Assembly: GCA_012964335.1 (NCBI GenBank)
Contig: DTUF01000036.1
Span: 1 to 32,854, forward strand
Source: Candidatus Poseidoniales archaeon
Lineage (GTDB): Archaea > Thermoplasmatota > Poseidoniia > Poseidoniales > Thalassarchaeaceae
Direction of reading: 5' to 3'
Length of the DNA: 32,854 nt
In this document: piece after piece, positions 1-7,337 of the stretch
Layout of the letters: each line of letters begins with the position of its first letter
Numbering within the stretch: the first letter of the stretch is position 1
Translations under genes and position numbers: made by a program
Notes under the pieces: model-generated
Databases searched by the model: none
Told to the model about the DNA's origin: nothing
The model's input: the letters and a program-made list of their open reading frames with translations, nothing else

Positions 1-611
1 GAAATTTCAGCAATCCCACAGATTGCTTCAGCATAAGCGCCAGCCAAATTTGCCCGGCTTGCTAATGTCCTAACAATGTCTGCATCGCTGTTGGCTAGTA
101 ACGGCGATAATTCATCAGCCGTCAGAGTTCTTGGGTCAACTTGTGCTGGCGGAAATTCATAGTTTTCACCTCGCTTCAAAACTCGCTTAGCGTATTTCAC
201 ATTGGTCAATGGCTGAATAATGACTCCTTCTGAGTCAAGAAGCAATACATTCCCATCGCGAAACATCTCAATAACTAGACTTCGTAGTCCATCTCTAGTC
301 TCAAAATCAAGAGTTATAATACGGTCAAAAGCGTGTTGTCGCACATCAACAAAACGACCATTCATCAGGTGTTTGCGCATCAGCATTGAGAAAGAAGAGG
401 GGTTTGGAGGCATTGGTCTGTCGCGTCTTGAGAGATAGATTCTCTTACCACGAACAACTACCAGATCAATCTGGGCTTCCTCCTTCGGGTTGAGCCTGAG
501 CACCACTTGTTCCCAATGTGGATGATACGATTTTCGGGCTCTCGAACCAATGTATGGGCGAAGTTCAGCGACAATTCTTGCGACATCAAAACTGCTCATC
601 TGTCCTTTCAT
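1..611 (-). CDS. RqcH/NEMF-like (NFACT, FbpA family) protein, N-terminal part; 3' end outside window
   Basis: About 203 residues are visible and the rest lies beyond the left edge. The protein opens with MSSFDVARIV (after a short MKGQ) and an ELRPYIGSR stretch, then PPNPSSFSMLMRKHL near residues 67-80 and a DRIITLDF strand. This is the NFACT-N pattern of the Rqc2/NEMF/RqcH family. Known role of the family: binding the 50S subunit with peptidyl-tRNA after ribosome splitting and recruiting Ala-tRNA for C-terminal tailing in ribosome-associated quality control. The ATG at 611 is preferred because the leader reads AAGGTGATGAC, a good Shine-Dalgarno at normal spacing; an in-frame ATG at 599 is the alternative. 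It is transcribed divergently from the lemA gene. Family assignment is by motif reading only, but the N-terminal pattern is distinctive. Confidence 0.85.
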   Translation of the reverse strand, partial: MKGQMSSFDVARIVAELRPYIGSRARKSYHPHWEQVVLRLNPKEEAQIDLVVVRGKRIYLSRRDRPMPPNPSSFSMLMRKHLMNGRFVDVRQHAFDRIITLDFETRDGLRSLVIEMFRDGNVLLLDSEGVIIQPLTNVKYAKRVLKRGENYEFPPAQVDPRTLTADELSPLLANSDADIVRTLASRANLAGAYAEAICGIAEI

Positions 612-743
612 GTCATCACCTTCCCTTGCTGTTGGCCACCGGGTGTCAATTACCACCCCAGCGCCGACCCTTCATCAAATACCCCATTGATTTACCAATT
701 TTTACAGCCATAGGCTGATAGGCGACTCAACCTTCGCGCGGGC
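612..743. promoter_or_regulatory. Divergent intergenic region between rqcH-like gene and lemA
   Basis: This 132-base gap must hold the promoters of both divergent genes. An A/T-rich block around 686-704 (gatttaccaatttttaca) could carry the lemA TATA element. It is followed by ccataggct at 708-716, which recurs before aconitase. No Shine-Dalgarno is seen just before the lemA ATG (cgcgcgggc), so lemA may be leaderless or weakly initiated. The opposite strand has a clear AGGTGAT before the rqcH-like start. The exact promoter positions are inference. Confidence 0.35.
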
Positions 744-1478
744 ATGGCTGGAATCTTGTTGCTAGGAACGGTAGTAGTCGTTATTGTACTGTTAATGCTA
801 ATTTTTTGGATAATTAGTGCATACAATCGTATGGTTGACTTGCGCAATGAAGTTGAAAATCAGTATCAAAATTTAGAGACACAAATAGGAGTCAAAGACC
901 AGAAGATTGCATTTGTTGAAGAAACCGATTTAGCTCAATTAGGATTGGAGTCATCGGTATATGACAAGATTATTGATGCGCGCAAACAGTTTGCATCCGC
1001 CAAGAGTAGTGGTAACAGAGCCGATATGATGGCAGCAAATGGCCTATTGGATTCAGTAATTCCACAGGTTCTTGCATTTGCAGAAGATAACCCTGAATTG
1101 ACCTCTCACCATGTATTGGTTGCTGGTCTTGAAGAAGGTGTTCAAGCAATAGCAAAGATGGCAAATGAAGTTGAGGAATACAATCAAGCAGCAAAGAATT
1201 ACAACACTGTAACTGAGATGTTCCCCACCCTACTAGTTGCACGTATGTTCGGATTTGAGCGGGCTGACTTGTTTGATATATATTCTAGAGAACAAGTTGA
1301 ACAGATGTTTGATAGAAGGGCAAGTTTAGGCAGTTTTGTTGAGTCAAAGAAATCCGATGCAGATTTGAAGACTGAGGAATTAAAGGATGAAATCGCTGCT
1401 ATTGAGGCTGAAACCGAATTGATGAAGGCAAAGGCCGAATTAGCTGCATTGAAAGAGAAAATGGCTGAGGATGAGTGA
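744..1478 (+). CDS. lemA: LemA family membrane protein with C-terminal coiled coil
   Basis: The 244-aa protein starts with one hydrophobic helix (residues about 3-25) followed by the LemA core. That core includes YNRMVDLRNEVENQYQNLETQI near 27-48, NPELTSHH near 115, a paired-helix segment with EVEEYNQAAKNYNT, then FPTLLVARMFGFERADLFD near 161-179. The last two motifs match the LemA signature of NxxVxxYN, FPxxLxAxxFGF and an aromatic close. The canonical HDLIPNLVE part is diverged (VKDQKIAFVEE). Residues about 200-244 form an acidic, heptad-like coiled coil of Glu/Lys/Ala, longer than in typical LemA. The function of LemA is unsettled; it is a membrane-anchored helical bundle, often encoded beside GIDE or TPM-domain proteins. 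Here its stop codon directly abuts the stop of a GIDE-like gene on the other strand. Confidence 0.85.
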   Translation: MAGILLLGTVVVVIVLLMLIFWIISAYNRMVDLRNEVENQYQNLETQIGVKDQKIAFVEETDLAQLGLESSVYDKIIDARKQFASAKSSGNRADMMAANGLLDSVIPQVLAFAEDNPELTSHHVLVAGLEEGVQAIAKMANEVEEYNQAAKNYNTVTEMFPTLLVARMFGFERADLFDIYSREQVEQMFDRRASLGSFVESKKSDADLKTEELKDEIAAIEAETELMKAKAELAALKEKMAEDE

Positions 1479-3044
1479 TTATACTGCTGCTACCATTAAC
1501 ATAATGCTACTGAGTATGAGGAAAGCGCTTGCACCATATCGGCTGATCGTTGAAGACTTAGCCTTCAGAACTGAAAACTCAGTTCCTTTTTGGATGACTG
1601 CATGTCGACGAGGTGCATCTTCTCCAACTGCCACTAATGTGTGATGAACTCTGCTAGCATTTTCTGAAACAGTCCCTCTTGGTATCTCATCGTGAGGTCG
1701 ACTTTTGACGCGTGCCATTGTGTATACTGGGTCACCTAATTGTAATCCGTACAACACCCATCTGTGCCTTTGAACATCACCTTTAGTGTAGAGGTTATTC
1801 CCCCCTCTACTACCCGGGCTATCCTTCTCCCAAATTGCGCCCCCAAAAGATGAATCTCTGAATGTAGGTAGGTCAACAATTAATCCACCACTACCATCAT
1901 GCAGGAGGAAAGGAGAGGTCCCTCCTTTATCACGAATTGACTTCCATGCACATTTTGTTCTTGTATGCCACTTTCCATCTTTATCTTGGTATCTCTCTTG
2001 CCAGCAATGGTATACACTGTATGTCCACATCCATCCAACAAGATTGTCAAAAGTCCAACTAGAATCACGATAGTTGTCTACATGTACTGTCTCTAAAGGC
2101 TCAAATGATGCTGGTCTAACTTGACCAACCAACTCATTATGACCCGCATCAATGAATTTTACAATTGAAGTCACTGTATCCCATGCTTCCATTACTCTCT
2201 TATTTTGGAAATAAGAGATAGTGACGGAAGCAGCCCCAATTACTAGTCCAGCCAATAAGAATGGCATTGTTGATTGCCGCGCTTCCCCTGCTGGGAAGGA
2301 AAGCCAAACCCCTGTGAGAAACATTACCGCGAATGTATGGAATAGGAATCGAGCTGTGATTTGTGGTGGTGTAGTATTGTATAATGCGCGGTATCGGTGA
2401 TGTCGTGGGTGTTCACCAAAAATCATCTCTTGTGAATTAATAGTGTCAGCCTTTTTGAGAACTTTTTTCATCTGTTCATATGCTTCTGTTTCAGTAGAAA
2501 ATCTCTTATCTTCTTCACCATCAGTATAGGTGACCCATTCTTCGCCATCTTCTTTGACCTGTATATCAGGGCCATCCTGCTCATAGCGAGCCAGAGGGTC
2601 AGGTAGCCATGCACTTACTTTTTCATTCCATTCCACTCTATCTAAATGCCAATCTGAAGGGTTCATTGGTGGTAATGGCGGCACAGACCATGTACCACTT
2701 TGGCTACTGTCTGGCAACATGCCTTTCATCATATTATTGAATGGATTCGGGCTAGCAAAACCGAGAATTAATAATCCGATTGAACCATAAATGAGTGGTT
2801 CTGCTTGAAAGGAAATAATGCTGGTCATTACTCCAAAGCCAAGGGCAAGCGCCCCAAACCCCCAAATTATCCAAGTTACAACGGAACTAGGCCATGTCCA
2901 ACAGAAGTTTTTCGGAAGCAGTGGTTTTTCCTCTGCATTTTCATCCTCAGCAGTAGGTCCATCAACAATATTTGACAGATTTTCATTATTTTCTTCCATT
3001 TTCCCTTCCCGCCTTGACCTTTGGTGAACTTCACAATCCTTCAT
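1479..3044 (-). CDS. GIDE-domain (E3 ubiquitin ligase GIDE-like) multi-pass membrane protein
   Basis: The protein is about 521 aa. An acidic N-terminus is followed by two membrane helices (about 53-77 and 84-97), a soluble stretch (about 110-225), two more helices (about 233-250 and 260-278), a GIDE-like domain (about 299-495) and a C-terminal helix. The GIDE pattern is visible: GHNELVGQVRPAS and a following VDNYRDSSWTF strand, then SPFLLHDGSGGLIVDL, then RHRWVLYGLQLGDPVY and VIQKGTEFSVLKAKS near the end. No RING finger follows, so ubiquitin ligase activity is not implied. In bacteria and archaea GIDE-like genes often lie near lemA, as here. The ATG at 3044 overlaps the upstream stop as ATGA. 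Alternatives are TTG at 3062 and ATG at 2999, the latter with GGGAAGGGAAA directly before it. The cellular role is unknown. Confidence 0.7.
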   Translation of the reverse strand: MKDCEVHQRSRREGKMEENNENLSNIVDGPTAEDENAEEKPLLPKNFCWTWPSSVVTWIIWGFGALALGFGVMTSIISFQAEPLIYGSIGLLILGFASPNPFNNMMKGMLPDSSQSGTWSVPPLPPMNPSDWHLDRVEWNEKVSAWLPDPLARYEQDGPDIQVKEDGEEWVTYTDGEEDKRFSTETEAYEQMKKVLKKADTINSQEMIFGEHPRHHRYRALYNTTPPQITARFLFHTFAVMFLTGVWLSFPAGEARQSTMPFLLAGLVIGAASVTISYFQNKRVMEAWDTVTSIVKFIDAGHNELVGQVRPASFEPLETVHVDNYRDSSWTFDNLVGWMWTYSVYHCWQERYQDKDGKWHTRTKCAWKSIRDKGGTSPFLLHDGSGGLIVDLPTFRDSSFGGAIWEKDSPGSRGGNNLYTKGDVQRHRWVLYGLQLGDPVYTMARVKSRPHDEIPRGTVSENASRVHHTLVAVGEDAPRRHAVIQKGTEFSVLKAKSSTISRYGASAFLILSSIMLMVAAV

Positions 3045-4582
3045 GGTGTCGTAAGTTTCCAAAACGAATTTAATTGTTCAATATCTCCTGCCCTTTTGTG
3101 AGCGAGAAGATGAGATAGTGTTTGGTCGACCTTGAGAATTGGGTGGGCATCAGGAGTGTCATCGTAAGCGTAGTCTGCAATTAGAGTGATTTCACTCATT
3201 CCATTTTTCACCGCATCTAATACCCTAGCGTGCCTAGCCCTTCTATGTGTGAGGTAGCGGTTCAGTAGTTTCTCTGGAACAGGGGAAAGAGGCCCATGTG
3301 CAGGTAATAGAATAGGGGGTTTCAAGTCACGTAATCTCTCAAGACTAGAGAGATATTTGTCCATGTCACCATCACTCGGAGGCACTAGGATTGTACCCAC
3401 CATCACAGCCATATCTCCAGAAATAATGCCCACTTCATTTGATAGGCAAATATGTCCAGGGCAGTGGCCAGGTGTTTCCAAAACATTCCATTTTCTGCCA
3501 CTCAAGGTGAATGAATCACCCTCCTTCAACACCTTGTCGGTATTACAAGGTGGAATCACGGTGTGAGTCTCTGCAGTTGCCCAAATCGGTGCTTGGTAGA
3601 TTTCTGAAATCCTAGCCAAATCACCTATATGGTCTGGATGGCGATGAGTGAAAATGGTGGCAATGACTTTGCTACCACGGGATTGTGCTGCTCGGATTCT
3701 TCGCTCTAGATATGCAAGTCCATCATCGGATTTTGCTGCTGGGTCAACGACTACTAGGTCGCCCCCCATATCTCCAATGATGTAGCAATTAGTGTGGGTG
3801 GCAGGAGGTAGTGTGTGGGTAGAAAGCGGCACACATTCAACGCTAGGGGCGAACTCTATCCGATGTTCACCATGAGGTGGATTTTCAGACATTGTTGATG
3901 TAGCCGATTCAATATCTCCTCTAGATTTCTCTAGAGATGCAATCATATCACGAAGAAGAGTAATTTGAGGAGGTGGAATTCTCATTTCACTATTATTCCA
4001 AGCATCAAGTGCTTGCATTGGAGTTAACCAACGAAATTCATCAAATTCGCTTCGCCCTCTGGGGAGTCTTGGTTCTGGTGGATTTGAGTCATGTAGGTGG
4101 AAGAAGCGATTAGTAAACCGAATTGGAGCGAGAGGAGGCGTAGTTCTGATTGAGATTATTTTGAATCCCTTAGAATTTGCACTAAGGTCACCTCGCTTTA
4201 CGCTAGGATACCAATTTTCGCCATTTTCTATTACTTCATCTCGTACATTGTCGTCAACAATTACAATGCCTTCTTCACTATTCGTCCAACCTACTTCTTC
4301 TACCATTTCCCGCATTAAAGCGGCAAGGGCAGCACCATCCTCATCAGGTGATAACTGGGATAAATCATCAGCAGCAACGCGGTCATATCGAGTCACACCG
4401 CCTCCTGGGAAGGCCCAGAAATCAGGAAATGATGGCATTTGGGAAACTCTGTGACAAAATAGGATTTCAGCCCCGTCATCACTATCACGTGTAATCACTA
4501 GAGATGCAGCAGGTCGTATCCGTGGGTCTGTCATTTCAGGCATCACGAATCCTTCGGGTACCTCACTCATCAGACTGCCCAC
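3041..4582 (-). CDS. Nudix hydrolase / metallo-beta-lactamase / winged-helix fusion protein
   Basis: Three domains lie in 513 aa. Residues about 22-215 are Nudix-like: FPGGGV at 58-63, then about 27 residues, then REMVEEVGW at 91-99. The Nudix box therefore carries an insertion and lacks the usual Glu after the GG, but keeps the metal-binding Glu cluster. Residues about 240-430 are an MBL fold with all metal ligands visible: H313, H315, D317 and H318 in THRHPDH, H373 in PGHCPGH, D390 in SGD and H429 in PAHG. Residues about 440-505 match the LACTB2-type winged helix (YLTHRRARHARVLDAV, then a HLLAHKRAGDI helix). LACTB2-like proteins are hydrolases or ribonucleases; the substrate here is unknown. 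The GTG start at 4582 has GAGGGG at suitable spacing; the ATG at 4570 is the alternative. Its TGA overlaps the next gene's ATG. Confidence 0.85.
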   Translation of the reverse strand: MGSLMSEVPEGFVMPEMTDPRIRPAASLVITRDSDDGAEILFCHRVSQMPSFPDFWAFPGGGVTRYDRVAADDLSQLSPDEDGAALAALMREMVEEVGWTNSEEGIVIVDDNVRDEVIENGENWYPSVKRGDLSANSKGFKIISIRTTPPLAPIRFTNRFFHLHDSNPPEPRLPRGRSEFDEFRWLTPMQALDAWNNSEMRIPPPQITLLRDMIASLEKSRGDIESATSTMSENPPHGEHRIEFAPSVECVPLSTHTLPPATHTNCYIIGDMGGDLVVVDPAAKSDDGLAYLERRIRAAQSRGSKVIATIFTHRHPDHIGDLARISEIYQAPIWATAETHTVIPPCNTDKVLKEGDSFTLSGRKWNVLETPGHCPGHICLSNEVGIISGDMAVMVGTILVPPSDGDMDKYLSSLERLRDLKPPILLPAHGPLSPVPEKLLNRYLTHRRARHARVLDAVKNGMSEITLIADYAYDDTPDAHPILKVDQTLSHLLAHKRAGDIEQLNSFWKLTTP

Positions 4583-4624
4583 GTTACCCCTCGCTTGAAA
4601 TCTCTTGCACGTCTCCGAGTCAAC

Positions 4625-4783
4625 ATGAGCAGGGCTGACCCCATCGCTCCACTTCTCGAAGAGATTGAAAAAGAGAGAAGGAGAAAGGCAATCACATCAC
4701 GAATTGCAAGAATTTCTCTTGCATGGTTCATGATTCTCTTGATGATTGGTTGGGTGTCAAAATACGCCTATCGATTAGTCTAA
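4625..4783 (+). CDS. Small single-pass membrane protein, unknown function
   Basis: This 52-aa ORF begins MSRADPIAPLLEEIEK, continues through a very basic segment (KERRRKAITSRIAR) and ends in one hydrophobic helix (about residues 30-47) with a short KYAYRLV tail. The basic stretch before the helix suggests the N-terminus stays in the cytoplasm. An in-frame TTG at 4595 would add 10 residues, but the ATG at 4625 is preferred. It is divergent from the Nudix-MBL gene and lies about 108 bases before the Asp-box lipoprotein. I do not recognise a family. The clean helix and basic flank make it likely to be real, though it is short. Confidence 0.55.
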   Translation: MSRADPIAPLLEEIEKERRRKAITSRIARISLAWFMILLMIGWVSKYAYRLV

Positions 4784-4890
4784 TCAATCGGCTCAAATTT
4801 AGGCTTTTACAAAGCCAGTTTTAACCGCTCATCTCAATTCACATCAATGATTATTGTGGGGCAAGATACTTGCGTAAATGCGTGGTCGAT

Positions 4891-6366
4891 ATGCATATGC
4901 GAGTGAAGGCCTTGTTGATGTGCATCCTAGTATCATCGTTTTCACTTTCAGGTTGTTTCGGTAATGATACGCCTCCGGCGGCGCCGGACGAACCTTCTGA
5001 TTCCGGCGGTATCTTTGTGACGGGGGCTGATGGTATGCCCGTTGATGTTGAACCACTACCTTTGATTTTCAACTTCAGTGATGTTGGTGAAGATGCACCT
5101 GAACCAAGTATTGGTGTCACATCCAGTGGTTGCGTTTTCTTCATTGCCCTTGAGAAAGTCATGCGTTCTTGTGATTATGGCGAATCATGGGAGGACGTGT
5201 CAGGTCCTCAATGCGCATTCCAGACCAACGACCCGTGGGGTTGGGTCGATCCTGTTACCGACAGGATATTCGCTGTTCAGATGCAGGGTCTTGAGACATC
5301 TTGGATATGCTGGAGCGATGATGATGGGGAATCCTGGTTGGGCAATCCACATGACTCTGGTACGACTCCAATCAATGATCACATCAAACTGGCTACTGGC
5401 CCATGGACGAGTAGTGGGTACGGCATCCCTGGTCAATTCTCTCAAGCACTCTATGAGACGGCTGTGTACTATTGTTACAACAAACTCGCAGGCATTTTCT
5501 GCTTCACCAGTTTTGACGGTGGAGCTACGTTTGAGGCAGGTGGACAGATTTTCGGATTGGCTACAACCAATGGTGGGCTTCATGGAGCCATTACTTCTGC
5601 ACCGGACGGCACAGTATACGTGACGCCTAGAGTTGAAACACCCACCGTCATCGTTTCTGATGACAATGGTTTGTCTTGGTTTGACCGAACCATGGGCGAG
5701 GATGTTGGTACACCTTATCCACGCAAGAATTCCGAAGTTGCAACGGATACAGAATCTAATGCCTATCATATCTGGACTGGAGCAGATGAAGGTGTGTATA
5801 TGTCGCGGAGCACAGACTCAGGAGACTCTTGGGAACAAACCAGCATTCGAATCAGCCCAGTCGAAGTCATCTCGTCTGTATTCCCCCAGGTTGATGCAGG
5901 AGACCCTGGAAGGATTGCGATAACTTACCTTGGGAGTGAGAACGCGAGTGAATTGAATCAATCCGATATCGACGGAAACCCATGGGCTGGAAATGCCCAC
6001 TACGCCAACTCCAACGTCAGTTACTATCTGTATGTCACCTATAGTTTGAATGCGCTTGATGCAAACCCTGTATTCCACACTGTTCGCGCCTCAGCGGATC
6101 CGGTGCAGGTTGGCAGCATCTGTCTGAACAGTGGTGATTGCCGTGATATTGGCGGCTCGAATCGGAACCTGCTTGATTTCAACGACCTGCATATCGATCA
6201 AGAGGGTCGAGTTTACATCGCGTTCGCGGATGGTTGCACTGGCGATTGTGCCACTGGAAACAACTCCCAGCCCGAAGATTCCCGAAGCAGACGAGGCATC
6301 ATGTGTTATCTCGGTAGTGGGCCGAGTCTATACGAATCATTAGGGATGCTTACAGAACTAAACTAA
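4891..6366 (+). CDS. Secreted lipoprotein with sialidase-type Asp-box (BNR) repeats
   Basis: A basic start (MHMRVKALLM) and a hydrophobic segment end in LSGC, a lipobox, so the mature protein probably begins at that Cys and is lipid-anchored outside the cell. A Pro/Asp/Ser linker follows. The rest carries about five Asp-boxes (SxDxGxxW type): SCDYGESW near nt 5168, WSDDDGESW near 5311, TSFDGGATF near 5510, VSDDNGLSW near 5653 and STDSGDSWE near 5808. Such repeats mark six-bladed sialidase-like or VPS10-like propellers. I cannot identify the sialidase catalytic Arg triad or Tyr, so enzymatic activity is not claimed; a glycan- or protein-binding propeller is equally possible. The upstream in-frame TTG at 4870 is less likely than ATG 4891 or 4897. 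Its codons are more GC-rich than those of neighbouring genes. Confidence 0.75.
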   Translation: MHMRVKALLMCILVSSFSLSGCFGNDTPPAAPDEPSDSGGIFVTGADGMPVDVEPLPLIFNFSDVGEDAPEPSIGVTSSGCVFFIALEKVMRSCDYGESWEDVSGPQCAFQTNDPWGWVDPVTDRIFAVQMQGLETSWICWSDDDGESWLGNPHDSGTTPINDHIKLATGPWTSSGYGIPGQFSQALYETAVYYCYNKLAGIFCFTSFDGGATFEAGGQIFGLATTNGGLHGAITSAPDGTVYVTPRVETPTVIVSDDNGLSWFDRTMGEDVGTPYPRKNSEVATDTESNAYHIWTGADEGVYMSRSTDSGDSWEQTSIRISPVEVISSVFPQVDAGDPGRIAITYLGSENASELNQSDIDGNPWAGNAHYANSNVSYYLYVTYSLNALDANPVFHTVRASADPVQVGSICLNSGDCRDIGGSNRNLLDFNDLHIDQEGRVYIAFADGCTGDCATGNNSQPEDSRSRRGIMCYLGSGPSLYESLGMLTELN

Positions 6367-6458
6367 AGTTCGTCCGTTCAGATGAATTGCTCTAGTTCCA
6401 CGAAACGAAGCAAATATTCAGCCAATGGTTCAAATGTTAGTATTGCTACCACTTTTTC

Positions 6459-6965
6459 ATGGGAAAGGTTGCGATTTGGGCCGCGTCGACTGGAAAGAAC
6501 ATGGAATTGGCTGAGAAATTCGCTGATGAACTCAAATTACAAGGCCACGAAGCAGATATTGTTGATTTGTGTGGACTTGAGTTTCCACTATTCTCTCCAA
6601 AATTAGCGGCCACTATTATGCCACTTGACGGAATGGCTGATTTGATGTTGCGCCTTTCTTCTGCAGATGCTTGGGTAGTTTGCGCTCCAGAGTATAATGG
6701 TCTTAACCCGCCTTCACTCGCAAATACGGTGGCTTGGCTATCAAAGGAAGGTGACGATTTTCGTGCATTGTTTAATGAGAAACCAGTTGGTCTTGCGACA
6801 GCATCTGGAGGGGGCGGCGAATATGTCATTACAGCTATGCGAATGCAATTCGCTTACTTAGGTTGTACAGTGGTTGGGCGGGTAGTAATCTCAAAGTCAT
6901 GGAAAGAGGCAAATCCAGAAAGTATTACTGCTGTTGTTGATAGTTTGAACAAATTAATCTCTTAA
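6459..6965 (+). CDS. NADPH-dependent FMN reductase family flavoprotein
   Basis: The 168-aa length is close to the family norm. The flavodoxin-like fold is clear: the N-terminal strand VAIWAAST with the phosphate-binding loop STGKNMELAEKF (about 10-21), then PEYNGLNPPSLANTVAWL (about 77-94), which is the diagnostic FMN-binding and active-site segment of the family, and ATASGGGGE near 113-121 for the isoalloxazine side. The family reduces FMN, quinones, azo dyes or metal ions with NAD(P)H; the substrate here cannot be read from sequence. It stands alone between the lipoprotein gene and a tRNA on the other strand. The 92-base leader has no clear Shine-Dalgarno next to the ATG. Confidence 0.85.
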   Translation: MGKVAIWAASTGKNMELAEKFADELKLQGHEADIVDLCGLEFPLFSPKLAATIMPLDGMADLMLRLSSADAWVVCAPEYNGLNPPSLANTVAWLSKEGDDFRALFNEKPVGLATASGGGGEYVITAMRMQFAYLGCTVVGRVVISKSWKEANPESITAVVDSLNKLIS

Positions 6966-6973
6966 TGATTAGG

Positions 6974-7046
6974 TAGCCCCTTCCAGATTCGAACTGGAGT
7001 CCTATGATCCAGAGTCACAGATGATGGACCGCTACACTAAGGGGCT
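6974..7046 (-). tRNA. tRNA-Gln (anticodon CTG)
   Basis: The minus strand folds as a standard cloverleaf: acceptor AGCCCCT pairs with AGGGGCT, the D-arm is GTGT with loop AGCGGTCCA, the anticodon stem TGTGA pairs with TCATA (one G-U) around loop CTCTGGA, and the T-arm is TCCAG / TTCGAAT / CTGGA. With C32-T33, the anticodon is CTG, reading CAG for glutamine. The discriminator is A. The genomic 3' end reads ACCT, so the CCA is not fully encoded. No intron is seen. The sequence resembles archaeal tRNA-Gln. Confidence 0.93.
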
Positions 7047-7112
7047 GTGTGTAAGGGTGGCGAGTAGCCACAGTTATTTCAAGCCAACCGATAAGTATGC
7101 GATTCAGTGCTT

Positions 7113-7328
7113 TTACTCATCAGGCTCCCCTTCTGAGTTATGTTCATTCAAATCCCGTGTGTGGCCAGCCTCACGTAATTTTTCTAAGCGGGTTTGACTA
7201 ACATCAGTCCCTTTTTCCTCAAATTCGTTAAACCACTTGTCAAGAAGCCAGCCAAAAAGCATTCCAATTGGGTCAGGTAAAATGATGATGATTGCAACGA
7301 TAATTGCGGCCCAATAGTACCATTCCAT
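7113..7328 (-). CDS. Small single-pass membrane protein, last gene of the kor operon
   Basis: This 71-aa protein has an N-terminal hydrophobic helix (WYYWAAIIVAIIIILPDPIGM, about residues 3-23), a short amphipathic region (FGWLLDKWFNEFEEKG) and a hydrophilic acidic tail ending EGEPDE. A strong Shine-Dalgarno (GAGGTGAGG) sits 2-3 bases before the ATG and partly overlaps the end of the aldo/keto reductase gene, leaving only 9 bases between them, so cotranscription is very likely. I recognise no family. The terminal tRNA-Gln lies 66 bases downstream on the same strand. Confidence 0.7.
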   Translation of the reverse strand: MEWYYWAAIIVAIIIILPDPIGMLFGWLLDKWFNEFEEKGTDVSQTRLEKLREAGHTRDLNEHNSEGEPDE

Positions 7329-7337
7329 AACCTCACC

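Noticed and set aside
220-718. Three short plus-strand open frames near the left end
   Set aside because: The first (220-438) is antisense to the RqcH-like gene, whose N-terminal motifs are clear; the others (507-718) run across its start and into the A/T-rich divergent promoter region and show no motif of their own.
5078-5769. Long overlapping open frames (181 aa plus, 189 aa minus) inside the lipoprotein gene
   Set aside because: They lie inside a gene with clear Asp-boxes and lipobox, show no domain or signal of their own, and are explained by its base composition.
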